Notes under the pieces: generated by a model
Database searches by the model: none
What the model was told of the DNA's origin: nothing
What the model saw: only the letters and a program-made list of their open reading frames with translations
NCBI GenBank assembly: GCA_964467785.1
Contig: CAYXVB010000141.1
Location: 1-9,466 of the forward strand
DNA from: CAYXVB01 sp964467785
GTDB lineage: Bacteria > Bdellovibrionota > UBA1018
DNA length: 9,466 nucleotides
Reading direction: 5' to 3'
Shown here: piece after piece, positions 1 through 7,432 of the stretch
Layout of the letters: each line of letters opens with the position of its first letter
Numbering within the stretch: position 1 is the stretch's first letter
Translations under genes and position numbers: made by a program

Positions 1-27
1 GCGCAGCTGCATCAGTCCTCGTCCTGA

Positions 28-357
28 CCGTCGGCCTGGTTCTGGGTCTCGATGTTCTTGTTCGCCAAATTCCTAGTGCCGTTCATTGCGCTCCTTCCGC
101 GCGATAACAAGCGCAGTCCGAAGGTCCTTTCGGCCGTGGCGATCTTCATGCTGGTCGCCCACTGGGTTGATCTGATGTGGGTGATTCAGCCCGAGTTCTT
201 CAAGGAAGGCCCGCGTATCGGCATCACCGAGATCGGCGTGGCGCTTGGCTTCTTCGGTCTGTTTGGATTGTCGGTCGCGCGCTTCCTCAGTCGGAACAGC
301 GTGGTTGCCATTGGCGATCCCCGCTTGGCTGAGTCGGTGTTCCATCATCATCAGTAA
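28..357 (+). CDS. actF: ActF-like subunit of alternative complex III, C-terminal fragment
   Basis: This is the C-terminal part of an integral membrane quinone-binding subunit of alternative complex III, which oxidises quinol and passes electrons to cytochrome c or directly to an associated oxidase. Visible family features are the helix ending in KFLVPFIALLPR followed by DNKR, a helix with HWVDLMWVIQPEF, a last helix around GVALGFFGLFGLSVARFLSR, and the tail GDPRLAESVFHHH, which closely matches the GDPRL-ES ending of ActC/ActF proteins. Family-like sequence (SAWFWVS) runs upstream of the first ATG at 52, so that ATG is probably not the true start; there is also no convincing ribosome binding site before it. 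The same frame meets TGA at 25-27, so the link to the rest of the roughly 400-residue protein is broken by a frameshift, a sequence-edge error or real truncation. Identification as ActF rather than its paralogue ActC rests on the LLPR-DNKR context and gene-end position and is less certain than the family. Confidence 0.75.
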   Translation, partial: PSAWFWVSMFLFAKFLVPFIALLPRDNKRSPKVLSAVAIFMLVAHWVDLMWVIQPEFFKEGPRIGITEIGVALGFFGLFGLSVARFLSRNSVVAIGDPRLAESVFHHHQ

Positions 358-384
358 GCCTGTCTGAAAGATGGGTCTAGAATC

Positions 385-421
385 AACGGCGTCCGGGGGC
401 GATCTCGGGCGCCGTTTTTCT
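385..421 (+). terminator. Intrinsic terminator after the ACIII gene
   Basis: The arms 385-391 (AACGGCG) and 410-416 (CGCCGTT) pair perfectly. The stem extends inward through a G-U pair and further C-G pairs (392-395 with 406-409) around a short loop, and the descending arm runs straight into a T tract at 415-419 followed by more T-rich sequence. It lies 28 bases after the ActF stop codon and suits termination of the upstream ACIII operon. In the opposite direction the hairpin is not followed by a T tract, so it is unlikely to terminate the convergent ctaB gene well. Confidence 0.85.
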
Positions 422-467
422 TTTCCTTATCCGGCTGGCCGGGCCAAGTTCAGGGGAATCGCCTAGG

Positions 468-1415
468 TTACTGCAGCCAGAGCGGCGTAACCAAATGCAG
501 GCTCCATAGGTCCAGTGCCGCGGCAAAGATCAGGATCATCTGGCTGAAGTTGATCCAGAGAAAGAATCGAAGCCAGGCTTTGTTGCCGGGCTTTCCGATG
601 TCAGTCGCTTCGGCCTGGCGTAGGAAGTGGCGGAGCTCCCAAAGTACTTTTGCGCTGAGCGTGAGGGTGAACAGCAGATAAAGCGCTCCGACTTTGAGAA
701 AGAGCGGGGCGATCAGGGCTAGGCCGATGTAGCCTAGGCTCCAGAGTCGAATCTGGTGCAGGGTCACGCCTTCGCCCTTGGCGACAGGAAGAGTGGGGAA
801 GCTCGCTTTGGAGTAATCGTCTTTGTAACGCAGGGCGAGCACCCAAAAGTGGGGCATTTGCCAGTAAAAGAGGATTGCAAAAAGATAGATGCCGCCCGGG
901 TGCCAGAGGTTTCCATTCGCGGCGACAAATCCCATGAGAACCGGAAGCGCGCCGGGGATCGCACCGGGAACGGCGGCGTACGCCCAGTGTTTCTTCCACC
1001 AAAGAGTATAGAGGCCGTTGTAGGACAACGTGGCTGCGACTCCTAGCCAGAAAACGGGTTCGTTCACTCGCCAGCGCAGGATGCTCAATCCAAGAACGAG
1101 GAAGATGACCACGAAGAGCAATGCTTGGATCGGAGAGATCCGGCCACTCGGCAGTGGGCGCCCCGCTGTGCGCGGCATTTCGGCATCGAGGCGATATTCT
1201 TGCAGCTGATTCAAAGCCGAAGAGCCGGCTGCGAGAAAAAAGACACCGAGTATTGTCCAAAAAAGTCTCATCGGCTCCCAGGGAGCTTCGGCGGGCTGGC
1301 CGATGAGATAGCCACCGATCACATTGATCAGAACGAGAAAAACAATTCCGGACTTGGATAGCTCGCGAAAATCAGCGAAGCGATTTGTACGACTTGAGAC
1401 AACTACTGCAGTCAT
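468..1415 (-). CDS. ctaB: Protoheme IX farnesyltransferase (heme O synthase)
   Basis: This integral membrane UbiA-family prenyltransferase transfers a farnesyl group to heme B to make heme O, the precursor of heme A needed by the oxidase encoded next door. The first Asp-rich region is seen as NQLQEYRLD (residues 69-77) followed by AEMPRTAGRPLPSG; Glu73 takes the place of the usual first Asp, as in COX10-like members. The second is WQMPHFWVLALRYKDDYSKA (residues 185-204), followed by SFPTLPV and matching the family's HFW....Y..DY..A..P.LPV signature. About eight or nine hydrophobic segments and a length of 315 residues suit the family. The ATG at 1415 is the only reasonable start, though no strong Shine-Dalgarno precedes it. 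The gene is divergent from the SCO-cox operon, sharing a 70-base AT-rich intergenic region. Its 3' end faces the ACIII gene. No heme A synthase (ctaA) is seen in the window. Confidence 0.95.
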   Translation of the reverse strand: MTAVVVSSRTNRFADFRELSKSGIVFLVLINVIGGYLIGQPAEAPWEPMRLFWTILGVFFLAAGSSALNQLQEYRLDAEMPRTAGRPLPSGRISPIQALLFVVIFLVLGLSILRWRVNEPVFWLGVAATLSYNGLYTLWWKKHWAYAAVPGAIPGALPVLMGFVAANGNLWHPGGIYLFAILFYWQMPHFWVLALRYKDDYSKASFPTLPVAKGEGVTLHQIRLWSLGYIGLALIAPLFLKVGALYLLFTLTLSAKVLWELRHFLRQAEATDIGKPGNKAWLRFFLWINFSQMILIFAAALDLWSLHLVTPLWLQ

Positions 1416-1486
1416 GGGACAGAATTACCATTTTCTTGACTTAGCAGGCAGCAGAATTTAAGACTTGAAGCTCCTTTAATAGGTTG
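1416..1486. promoter_or_regulatory. Divergent ctaB / SCO-cox intergenic promoter region
   Basis: This short region separates the divergent ctaB and SCO genes and must carry the start signals of both, unless promoters lie inside the coding regions. By hand count it is about 40% GC, clearly more AT-rich than the genes around it. On the plus strand TTGACT at 1436-1441 is a good match to a sigma-70 -35 box, but the sequence about 17 bases on (TAAGAC at 1459-1464) is a poor -10 box. No clear operator palindrome was found. The region is well supported as regulatory by its position; the individual boxes are not. Confidence 0.45.
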
Positions 1487-2395
1487 ATGTCAGTGAACGC
1501 TCTTTCTTCGATGAAGTTTTCAGCTTTGATTCTGGCATTGGTGCATCTTTGTGCGCCCTCGACGTCTTTTGCCAATATCAAAACCGCTCCCGCAAATCTT
1601 GACGTTGGTCAAGTTCCTAAAGAAATCAAAGGCGCGGAGATCATTGAACGCCTAGGTGATACGGTCACGATCAACGACATCATTCTACGCGACGAGACGG
1701 GTAAGACAGTCAAGCTCGCCGAGTATTTTCATAAAGGGCGTCCTGTCCTTCTCAATCTCGGTTACTATGGCTGCCCCATGCTTTGCGGCATGGTTTTGAA
1801 CGGAATGACCGACTCCATAAAGGGCATGACCGAGTGGATGCCCGGCCGGGAGTACGAGATTCTCTCCGTCAGCATTGATCCGACGGAAGGCCCTGAGCTC
1901 GCCGCTCAGAAGAAGCGGAATTATCTCGAATCTTTCGGTCATCCTGAAGCTGCATCGGGCTGGCACTTCCTGACGGGAACTCGCGAGACCGAAGACCAGA
2001 TTCGGAAGCTCGCTGGACAGGTGGGCTTTGGCTACAAGTATGATGCCGAGCAGAAGCAGTACGCTCACGGCGCCGTTCTTGTCGTGCTGACCCCCGAGGG
2101 GCGCGTATCGCGTTACCTGTACGGGATGAAGTTTTTTGCCAAAGATCTGAAGCTGGCGCTTCTCGAAGCCTCCAGCGGCAAGATCGGCAATGTCATCGAG
2201 CGTATTTTACTGTTCTGTTACCGGTACGATCCTCAGACGGGGAAGTACTCCGTTTACCTGAATCGGATCATGCAGGCTGGCAGCGCGGGGACCATCGTGC
2301 TTTTCGGTGGCTATCTGGCCGTCTTCTGGCACGGGCAGCGCAAACGGAAAACCCAGATCCAATCCGGGGATAAAAAGGAAGGGAGTCTCACTTAA
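1487..2395 (+). CDS. SCO1/SenC-type copper chaperone for the CuA site, membrane anchored
   Basis: This is a SCO-family thioredoxin-fold protein, known to deliver copper to, or reduce the cysteines of, the CuA centre of oxidase subunit II. Numbering from the TTG at 1484 as residue 1, the copper-binding CxxxC is CPMLC (97-101) after NLGYYG, the partner His is H195 (KQYAHGAVLVVL), and SVSIDPTEGP (128-137) is the usual SCO loop. Residues 11-30 form a signal peptide or N-terminal anchor ending AxSFA. After the chaperone domain a segment FCYRYDPQTGKYS (244-256) leads to a C-terminal transmembrane helix (about 265-282) and a basic tail, a longer layout than minimal SCO proteins. The start is uncertain: TTG 1484, ATG 1487, GTG 1493 (with AGG at 1481-1483) and ATG 1511 all keep the signal peptide, and none has a strong Shine-Dalgarno. 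Its TAA stop is immediately followed by the ATG of coxB, so the two are probably co-translated. Confidence 0.92.
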   Translation: MSVNALSSMKFSALILALVHLCAPSTSFANIKTAPANLDVGQVPKEIKGAEIIERLGDTVTINDIILRDETGKTVKLAEYFHKGRPVLLNLGYYGCPMLCGMVLNGMTDSIKGMTEWMPGREYEILSVSIDPTEGPELAAQKKRNYLESFGHPEAASGWHFLTGTRETEDQIRKLAGQVGFGYKYDAEQKQYAHGAVLVVLTPEGRVSRYLYGMKFFAKDLKLALLEASSGKIGNVIERILLFCYRYDPQTGKYSVYLNRIMQAGSAGTIVLFGGYLAVFWHGQRKRKTQIQSGDKKEGSLT

Positions 2396-3412
2396 ATGTT
2401 CAGCAAGATCTTCTCGGGCACGCTGCCTTTGCAGGGGACGGACGTCGCCGCCAAATGGGACAGTCTGTATCTCTTCCTGGTGTACATGAGCGCGTTCTTC
2501 TTTGTGCTGGTCGTCGGCGCGATGATTTACTTCGCCGTTCAGTACAAAGACAAACCGGGCCGTAAGTCCAAATACATCACCGGCAGCCATTTGCTTGAGG
2601 CAATCTGGGTCATCGTGCCCACGGCGCTGCTCTTGGCCATCTTTGGCTGGGGCTACGTGGTTTATAACGGCATGACCAAGGCTCCCTCCGATGCCTACGA
2701 GATCCGTGTGATCGGTAAGCAGTGGCTCTGGCAGTTCCAGTACGACAACGGCCAAACGACCACCAATGAGCTTTATGTTCCGCTCGACAAGCCGGTCAAG
2801 CTGGTCATGACTTCTCAGGACGTCCTGCACAGCTTCTTCGTCCCGAACTTCCGGATCAAACAGGACGTCGTTCCGGGCATGTACACGACGGTTTGGTTCC
2901 ATCCTCAGATCGCGGGGAAGCATCAGATTTACTGCGCCGAATATTGCGGTACCGCGCATTCTGGCATGCTCGCCAAGGTGATCGCCCTGGATGAAGCGCA
3001 GTGGAAGGCATGGTACGCCGGCAAGAAGATCGGTGAACAGCCCAACGCCACGATCGACATGCAGCTGGGTGAGAACACCGCCGCGCCTGTCGCGAAGGAA
3101 GGCATCGCGTTTGCCGCTCTACCCCTGGTGGATCAGGGGCGAAAGGTGTTCGAAACCAAGGGTTGCGTCGCCTGTCACTCGCCGAGCGGAGAGTCCAAGG
3201 TGGGTCCGTCTCAAAAGGCGCTCTTTGGCCATAAGGTCGAGCTTGCCGACGGGTCGAGTGTGATCGCGGACGAAAACTACATCCGTGAATCGATCGAGAA
3301 ACCGAACGCCAAAATCGTCAAAGGCTATCAGCCGGTGATGCCCACATTCCAGGGCCTCATTTCGGAAACCGAGATGAACGCGGTCATCGCGTACATCAAG
3401 AGCCTCAAGTAA
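2396..3412 (+). CDS. coxB: Cytochrome c oxidase subunit II with fused cytochrome c domain (caa3 type)
   Basis: Subunit II receives electrons from cytochrome c and passes them through CuA to subunit I. Two transmembrane helices (about 25-48 and 66-90) are followed by the aromatic patch GKQWLWQFQY (107-116) and a periplasmic cupredoxin domain. All CuA ligands are visible: H145, C180, E182, C184, H188 and M191 (CAEYCGTAHSGM). A C-terminal class I cytochrome c domain follows, with heme site CVACH (C257, C260, H261) and probable axial Met315 in YQPVMPTF. This fusion defines caa3-type oxidases. The 338-residue length suits that family. No cleavable signal peptide or lipobox is evident, so the first helix probably inserts uncleaved. 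The ATG directly abuts the SCO stop codon and is preceded by a purine-rich Shine-Dalgarno (GGAAGGGAG, about 2377-2385). The second gene of the SCO-cox operon, it is the direct copper client of the SCO protein. Confidence 0.97.
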   Translation: MFSKIFSGTLPLQGTDVAAKWDSLYLFLVYMSAFFFVLVVGAMIYFAVQYKDKPGRKSKYITGSHLLEAIWVIVPTALLLAIFGWGYVVYNGMTKAPSDAYEIRVIGKQWLWQFQYDNGQTTTNELYVPLDKPVKLVMTSQDVLHSFFVPNFRIKQDVVPGMYTTVWFHPQIAGKHQIYCAEYCGTAHSGMLAKVIALDEAQWKAWYAGKKIGEQPNATIDMQLGENTAAPVAKEGIAFAALPLVDQGRKVFETKGCVACHSPSGESKVGPSQKALFGHKVELADGSSVIADENYIRESIEKPNAKIVKGYQPVMPTFQGLISETEMNAVIAYIKSLK

Positions 3413-3431
3413 AGAATTCAAGGAGAACTCC

Positions 3432-5048
<1,617 letters not shown>

Positions 5049-5070
5049 AAGACGAGCCAAGGAGATACAC

Positions 5071-5727
5071 ATGTCTCAATCGACTGAAATGTCTGCCAAT
5101 ACCCACCACCACGCGCACCACTTCGCCAGCGCGGAGGCCGAGTTCGAGGCTTCCAAGCAGGGAATGTGGGTGTTCATGGTCACGGAAGTGCTCATGTTCG
5201 GCGGCCTGTTCGTGGCTTACGCCATCTTCCGCGGGCTTTATCCGGAGATGTTCCACGAAGCCCACAAGATGCTCGCGGTCAACATGGGCGCGACCAACAC
5301 GGTCGTCCTGATCCTGAGCTCGCTGACGATGCTTCTGGGCGTGACTTCAGCGCAGCGCGGGCAGCGGGACCGTTCCATCATGTTCCTGGCGCTCACGTTC
5401 CTCTTGGCGTGCTGCTTTCTTGTGATCAAGTACTTCGAGTATCAGCACAAGTTCCACGACGGACTGTTGCCGGCCGGCTTCTTCCACAACGAGGAGCTCA
5501 AGCACGCCAAGGCGCCGCTGTTCTTCTCGCTGTATTTCATCATGACGGGCCTGCATGGCGTGCACGTGCTCATCGGCATGGGCCTGATTCTCTGGATCAT
5601 CCGCCGCACGATGAAGAACGAGTTCAGCCCGCATTTTTACACTCCGGTGGAGCTGGTGGGCTTTTACTGGCACTTCGTCGACCTGGTCTGGATCTATCTC
5701 TTCCCGCTGCTTTATCTGGTCGGGTAA
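5071..5727 (+). CDS. coxC: Cytochrome c oxidase subunit III
   Basis: Subunit III packs against subunit I and supports stable proton uptake and assembly; it binds no redox cofactor. The 218 residues begin with a His-rich cytoplasmic stretch (THHHAHHF, 11-18) and continue with about five helices (roughly 32-54, 74-92, 101-120, 150-168 and 190-217). This is the short bacterial form, lacking the first two helices of the seven-helix mitochondrial protein. Family landmarks are MWVFMVTEVLMFGGLF with E39, the YFEY segment, FHDGLLP, TGLHGVHVLIGM and the C-terminal GFYWHFVDLVWIYLFPLLY. AAGGAG at 5059-5064 precedes the ATG by six bases and fixes the start. It sits 22 bases after coxA and 21 before the subunit IV fusion. 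Confidence 0.97.
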   Translation: MSQSTEMSANTHHHAHHFASAEAEFEASKQGMWVFMVTEVLMFGGLFVAYAIFRGLYPEMFHEAHKMLAVNMGATNTVVLILSSLTMLLGVTSAQRGQRDRSIMFLALTFLLACCFLVIKYFEYQHKFHDGLLPAGFFHNEELKHAKAPLFFSLYFIMTGLHGVHVLIGMGLILWIIRRTMKNEFSPHFYTPVELVGFYWHFVDLVWIYLFPLLYLVG

Positions 5728-5748
5728 CTGGGAGAAGGAACACATTTT

Positions 5749-6882
5749 ATGAGCGACAACGATCACAAGCAGCAACATCACCACCACATCCTTCCGGATT
5801 CCATGGCCTTGACCATCGGCGGCGCGCTTCTCGTGCTGACGATCGTCACGGTCGCGGCGGCTCGTGTGGACATGGGGGCCTTGAATTTCCCGGTCGCCTT
5901 CGCGATTGCGACGGTCAAGGCCTTACTGGTGGCTCTGTTCTTCATGAACCTCAAGTACGATTCGCGCGAGAATGGCGTGATCTTCGGGACGTCTTTCCTG
6001 TTCCTGGCGATTTTCATCGTGCTGACGAGTACGGATCTGTTTTTCCGCGGCGACGGTTACGTCAAGCCGGGCGACGCTCAGGCGGCCTTTGGCGCCGGTG
6101 GCGGTGCGGGCGGCAAATCCAAGCTAGAAAAGCCTTGGGTTTCTAGTCCTGAACTCACGAACCGTGGCAAAGAGCTCTTTGCCCAGCAGTGTACGTCGTG
6201 CCACGGCGTCGAAGGCAAGGGCAACGGTCCCGCGGCCGGCGCGCTCAATCCTCCTCCCCGCAATTTTGCGGTCGACGCGGGTTGGAAGAACGGTCGCACG
6301 GTGGCGGGCGTCTTCAAAACCCTCAAAGACGGTATCCCGGGTTCGGCCATGGCGTCCTACTCCACCTTGTCGGTGGATGATCGTTGGGCCCTGACTCATT
6401 ACGTGCTCGCGATCAGCCCGACCCCGGTCGCTCCGGCCGATGCCGCATCCTTGGCCAAAGTGGGAGTCGACGTGAATCAAGCCGGCGGTGGCGGTGGAGG
6501 GGCGGAACAGACTCTTCCCGTGGACTTTGCGATGGAGCGTTTGACGCAGCCCAAGTTGGCCAAGGTCACCGCAATGGCTCCAGTCACCGCAGAGGCGCTC
6601 GAGCGCACCCAAGGGGTCGGCGCAAAGCTCTATGCAGCGCGCTGCCTGACTTGTCACGGCGCCAAGGCTGAGGGCGGGATCGCCATTGGAAATCTCGGTC
6701 TGGCTCCCAAGTCGCAATTGGTCACGCGGCCGCTCGGAGCTCAGCTGTCCGCTGAGGCCTTCAAGCAAGTCGTGCTCAATGGCGTCGCTGGCGGCGACGT
6801 GATGCCGTCAAACGGCAATTTGAGCTCGAGCGAGCTACAGGAGCTTTATCAATACGTCCGCGGCTTAAGCGCGGGCCGCTGA
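5749..6882 (+). CDS. caa3 oxidase subunit IV fused to two cytochrome c domains
   Basis: The first 100 residues match the small prokaryotic subunit IV (CoxD/CtaF-like) of caa3 oxidases: a His-rich N-terminus (H10-H13) and three helices (about 19-40, 46-68 and 76-98), with the family pattern KALLVALFFMNLKYD. A Gly-rich linker (113-123) leads to a class I cytochrome c domain with CTSCH (C148, C151, H152), NPPPRNF, and a probable axial Met201 in PGSAMASY. A second Gly-rich linker (245-251) leads to another cytochrome c domain with CLTCH (C299, C302, H303) and a probable axial Met352 in GGDVMPSNG. Three helices with the short N-terminus in the cytoplasm put both heme domains in the periplasm, where covalent heme attachment takes place. 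Stand-alone subunit IV proteins are usually only about 100 residues, so this is a true fusion in one uninterrupted frame. AAGGA at 5735-5739 precedes the ATG. Last gene of the operon, it probably brings electrons to the CoxB heme or CuA. Confidence 0.93.
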   Translation: MSDNDHKQQHHHHILPDSMALTIGGALLVLTIVTVAAARVDMGALNFPVAFAIATVKALLVALFFMNLKYDSRENGVIFGTSFLFLAIFIVLTSTDLFFRGDGYVKPGDAQAAFGAGGGAGGKSKLEKPWVSSPELTNRGKELFAQQCTSCHGVEGKGNGPAAGALNPPPRNFAVDAGWKNGRTVAGVFKTLKDGIPGSAMASYSTLSVDDRWALTHYVLAISPTPVAPADAASLAKVGVDVNQAGGGGGGAEQTLPVDFAMERLTQPKLAKVTAMAPVTAEALERTQGVGAKLYAARCLTCHGAKAEGGIAIGNLGLAPKSQLVTRPLGAQLSAEAFKQVVLNGVAGGDVMPSNGNLSSSELQELYQYVRGLSAGR

Positions 6883-6915
6883 TAGCGGTTTTTCAGTCTC
6901 AGTCAGAGAAGTTCG

Positions 6916-6958
6916 AACGGGGGTTTTCGCGCAAGCGGGTGCCCCCGTTTTCATTTTT
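6916..6958 (+). terminator. Intrinsic terminator of the SCO-cox operon
   Basis: The arms 6916-6923 (AACGGGGG) and 6942-6949 (CCCCCGTT) form an eight-pair stem. The loop can itself fold into a small CGC-GCAA-GCG hairpin (6928-6937) with a GNRA-type tetraloop. The descending arm runs into T-rich sequence (GTTTTCATTTTT, 6947-6958). It begins 33 bases after the stop of the subunit IV fusion and is well placed to end the oxidase transcript, which separates the next small gene from the operon. Confidence 0.88.
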
Positions 6959-6983
6959 CCGGGCAGGGCGCGCCGCTGGTTCA

Positions 6984-7002
6984 GCGCATGCAGTTCATGC
7001 GC
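6984..7002. repeat. Perfect 7-base inverted repeat upstream of the small membrane protein gene
   Basis: GCGCATG (6984-6990) and CATGCGC (6996-7002) are exact reverse complements around the five-base spacer CAGTT. No T tract follows, so it is not a terminator. It lies 98 bases before the chosen start of the next gene and after the cox terminator, a plausible place for a dimeric regulator to bind, but the promoter itself could not be identified and a chance palindrome in GC-rich DNA is possible. Confidence 0.35.
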
Positions 7003-7086
7003 GAATATGTGGGAAAGCCTCGGCACTTGGTTAGTTCTGCTGTATGCCCAGGAGATACTCTTGCCTGCCGCGGACGCCGCGACGTC

Positions 7087-7094
7087 GGGAGGAG
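7087..7094 (+). promoter_or_regulatory. Strong Shine-Dalgarno that decides the start at 7100
   Basis: GGGAGGAG ends five bases before the ATG at 7100. The earlier in-frame ATG at 7007 has no comparable site, so this element argues for the shorter 110-residue product. Confidence 0.7.
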
Positions 7095-7099
7095 CTGCC

Positions 7100-7432
7100 A
7101 TGGCCGCGGCCTCGCCCTTCACGGATTACACAGCTGCGGCGATCGCTTGGACCCTGATGGTGGCGTTCTTGGTGGCCGTCATGTTGATTGGTGGCATCTT
7201 GATCGTCAATCTGGGGTTGATGTCCAAGCGGCCTGAGGATCATATCGGGCGGCGAACTCCAAGTGATGTGGGGATTCTCAAGCATACGGTTTGGCCAGAG
7301 GAGGCGTCCGAAAAGAGACTGTTGCCGGCCGAAGAAGACGGCGAGGGTCTGGAAGGAGCGGGGCCGGACCTTCGCGAACAGCGGGGAGCATCCGAGCCGG
7401 ATCAGCAAAAAGCTTTTAAGCGGCCGGCGTGA
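7100..7432 (+). CDS. Small single-helix membrane protein of unknown function
   Basis: I do not recognise this 110-residue protein. After a short polar N-terminus with DYTAAAIAW it has one long hydrophobic helix (about residues 15-40, TLMVAFLVAVMLIGGILIVNLGLM). Then comes a basic, ordered-looking segment (SKRPEDHIGRRTPSDVGILK, 41-60, followed by HTVWPEE), and finally an acidic, probably disordered tail rich in Glu, Gly and Pro. The helix-plus-SKRPED segment looks conserved in character while the tail does not. A longer reading from ATG 7007 would add 31 residues, but the very strong Shine-Dalgarno before 7100 favours the shorter form. It follows the cox terminator on the same strand and may be an accessory subunit of the oxidase or ACIII, judged only from position and its resemblance in layout to small single-helix oxidase subunits. 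Its end overlaps the convergent GH15 gene by 17 bases. Confidence 0.7.
   Translation: MAAASPFTDYTAAAIAWTLMVAFLVAVMLIGGILIVNLGLMSKRPEDHIGRRTPSDVGILKHTVWPEEASEKRLLPAEEDGEGLEGAGPDLREQRGASEPDQQKAFKRPA

Noticed and set aside
429..442. CCGGC/GCCGG palindrome after the first terminator, considered as the ctaB terminator
   Set aside because: The loop would be only two bases and no T tract follows on the minus strand.
1436..1464. A complete sigma-70 promoter for the SCO-cox operon
   Set aside because: Only the TTGACT box is a good match; the -10 position is weak, so I kept only a general regulatory region.
2207..2959. A 250-residue minus-strand frame opposite the SCO end and coxB
   Set aside because: It spans two solid plus-strand genes and has no recognisable features.
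5166..6146. A 326-residue plus-strand frame across coxC and the subunit IV fusion
   Set aside because: It is out of frame with two well-identified genes, crosses their boundary, and is rich in Arg, His, Gly and Pro with no recognisable domain.
7408..7417. AAAAGCTTTT palindrome near the convergent gene ends, considered as a bidirectional terminator
   Set aside because: It has no loop and no GC-rich stem, and is made of coding triplets of the small gene plus the GH15 stop codon.
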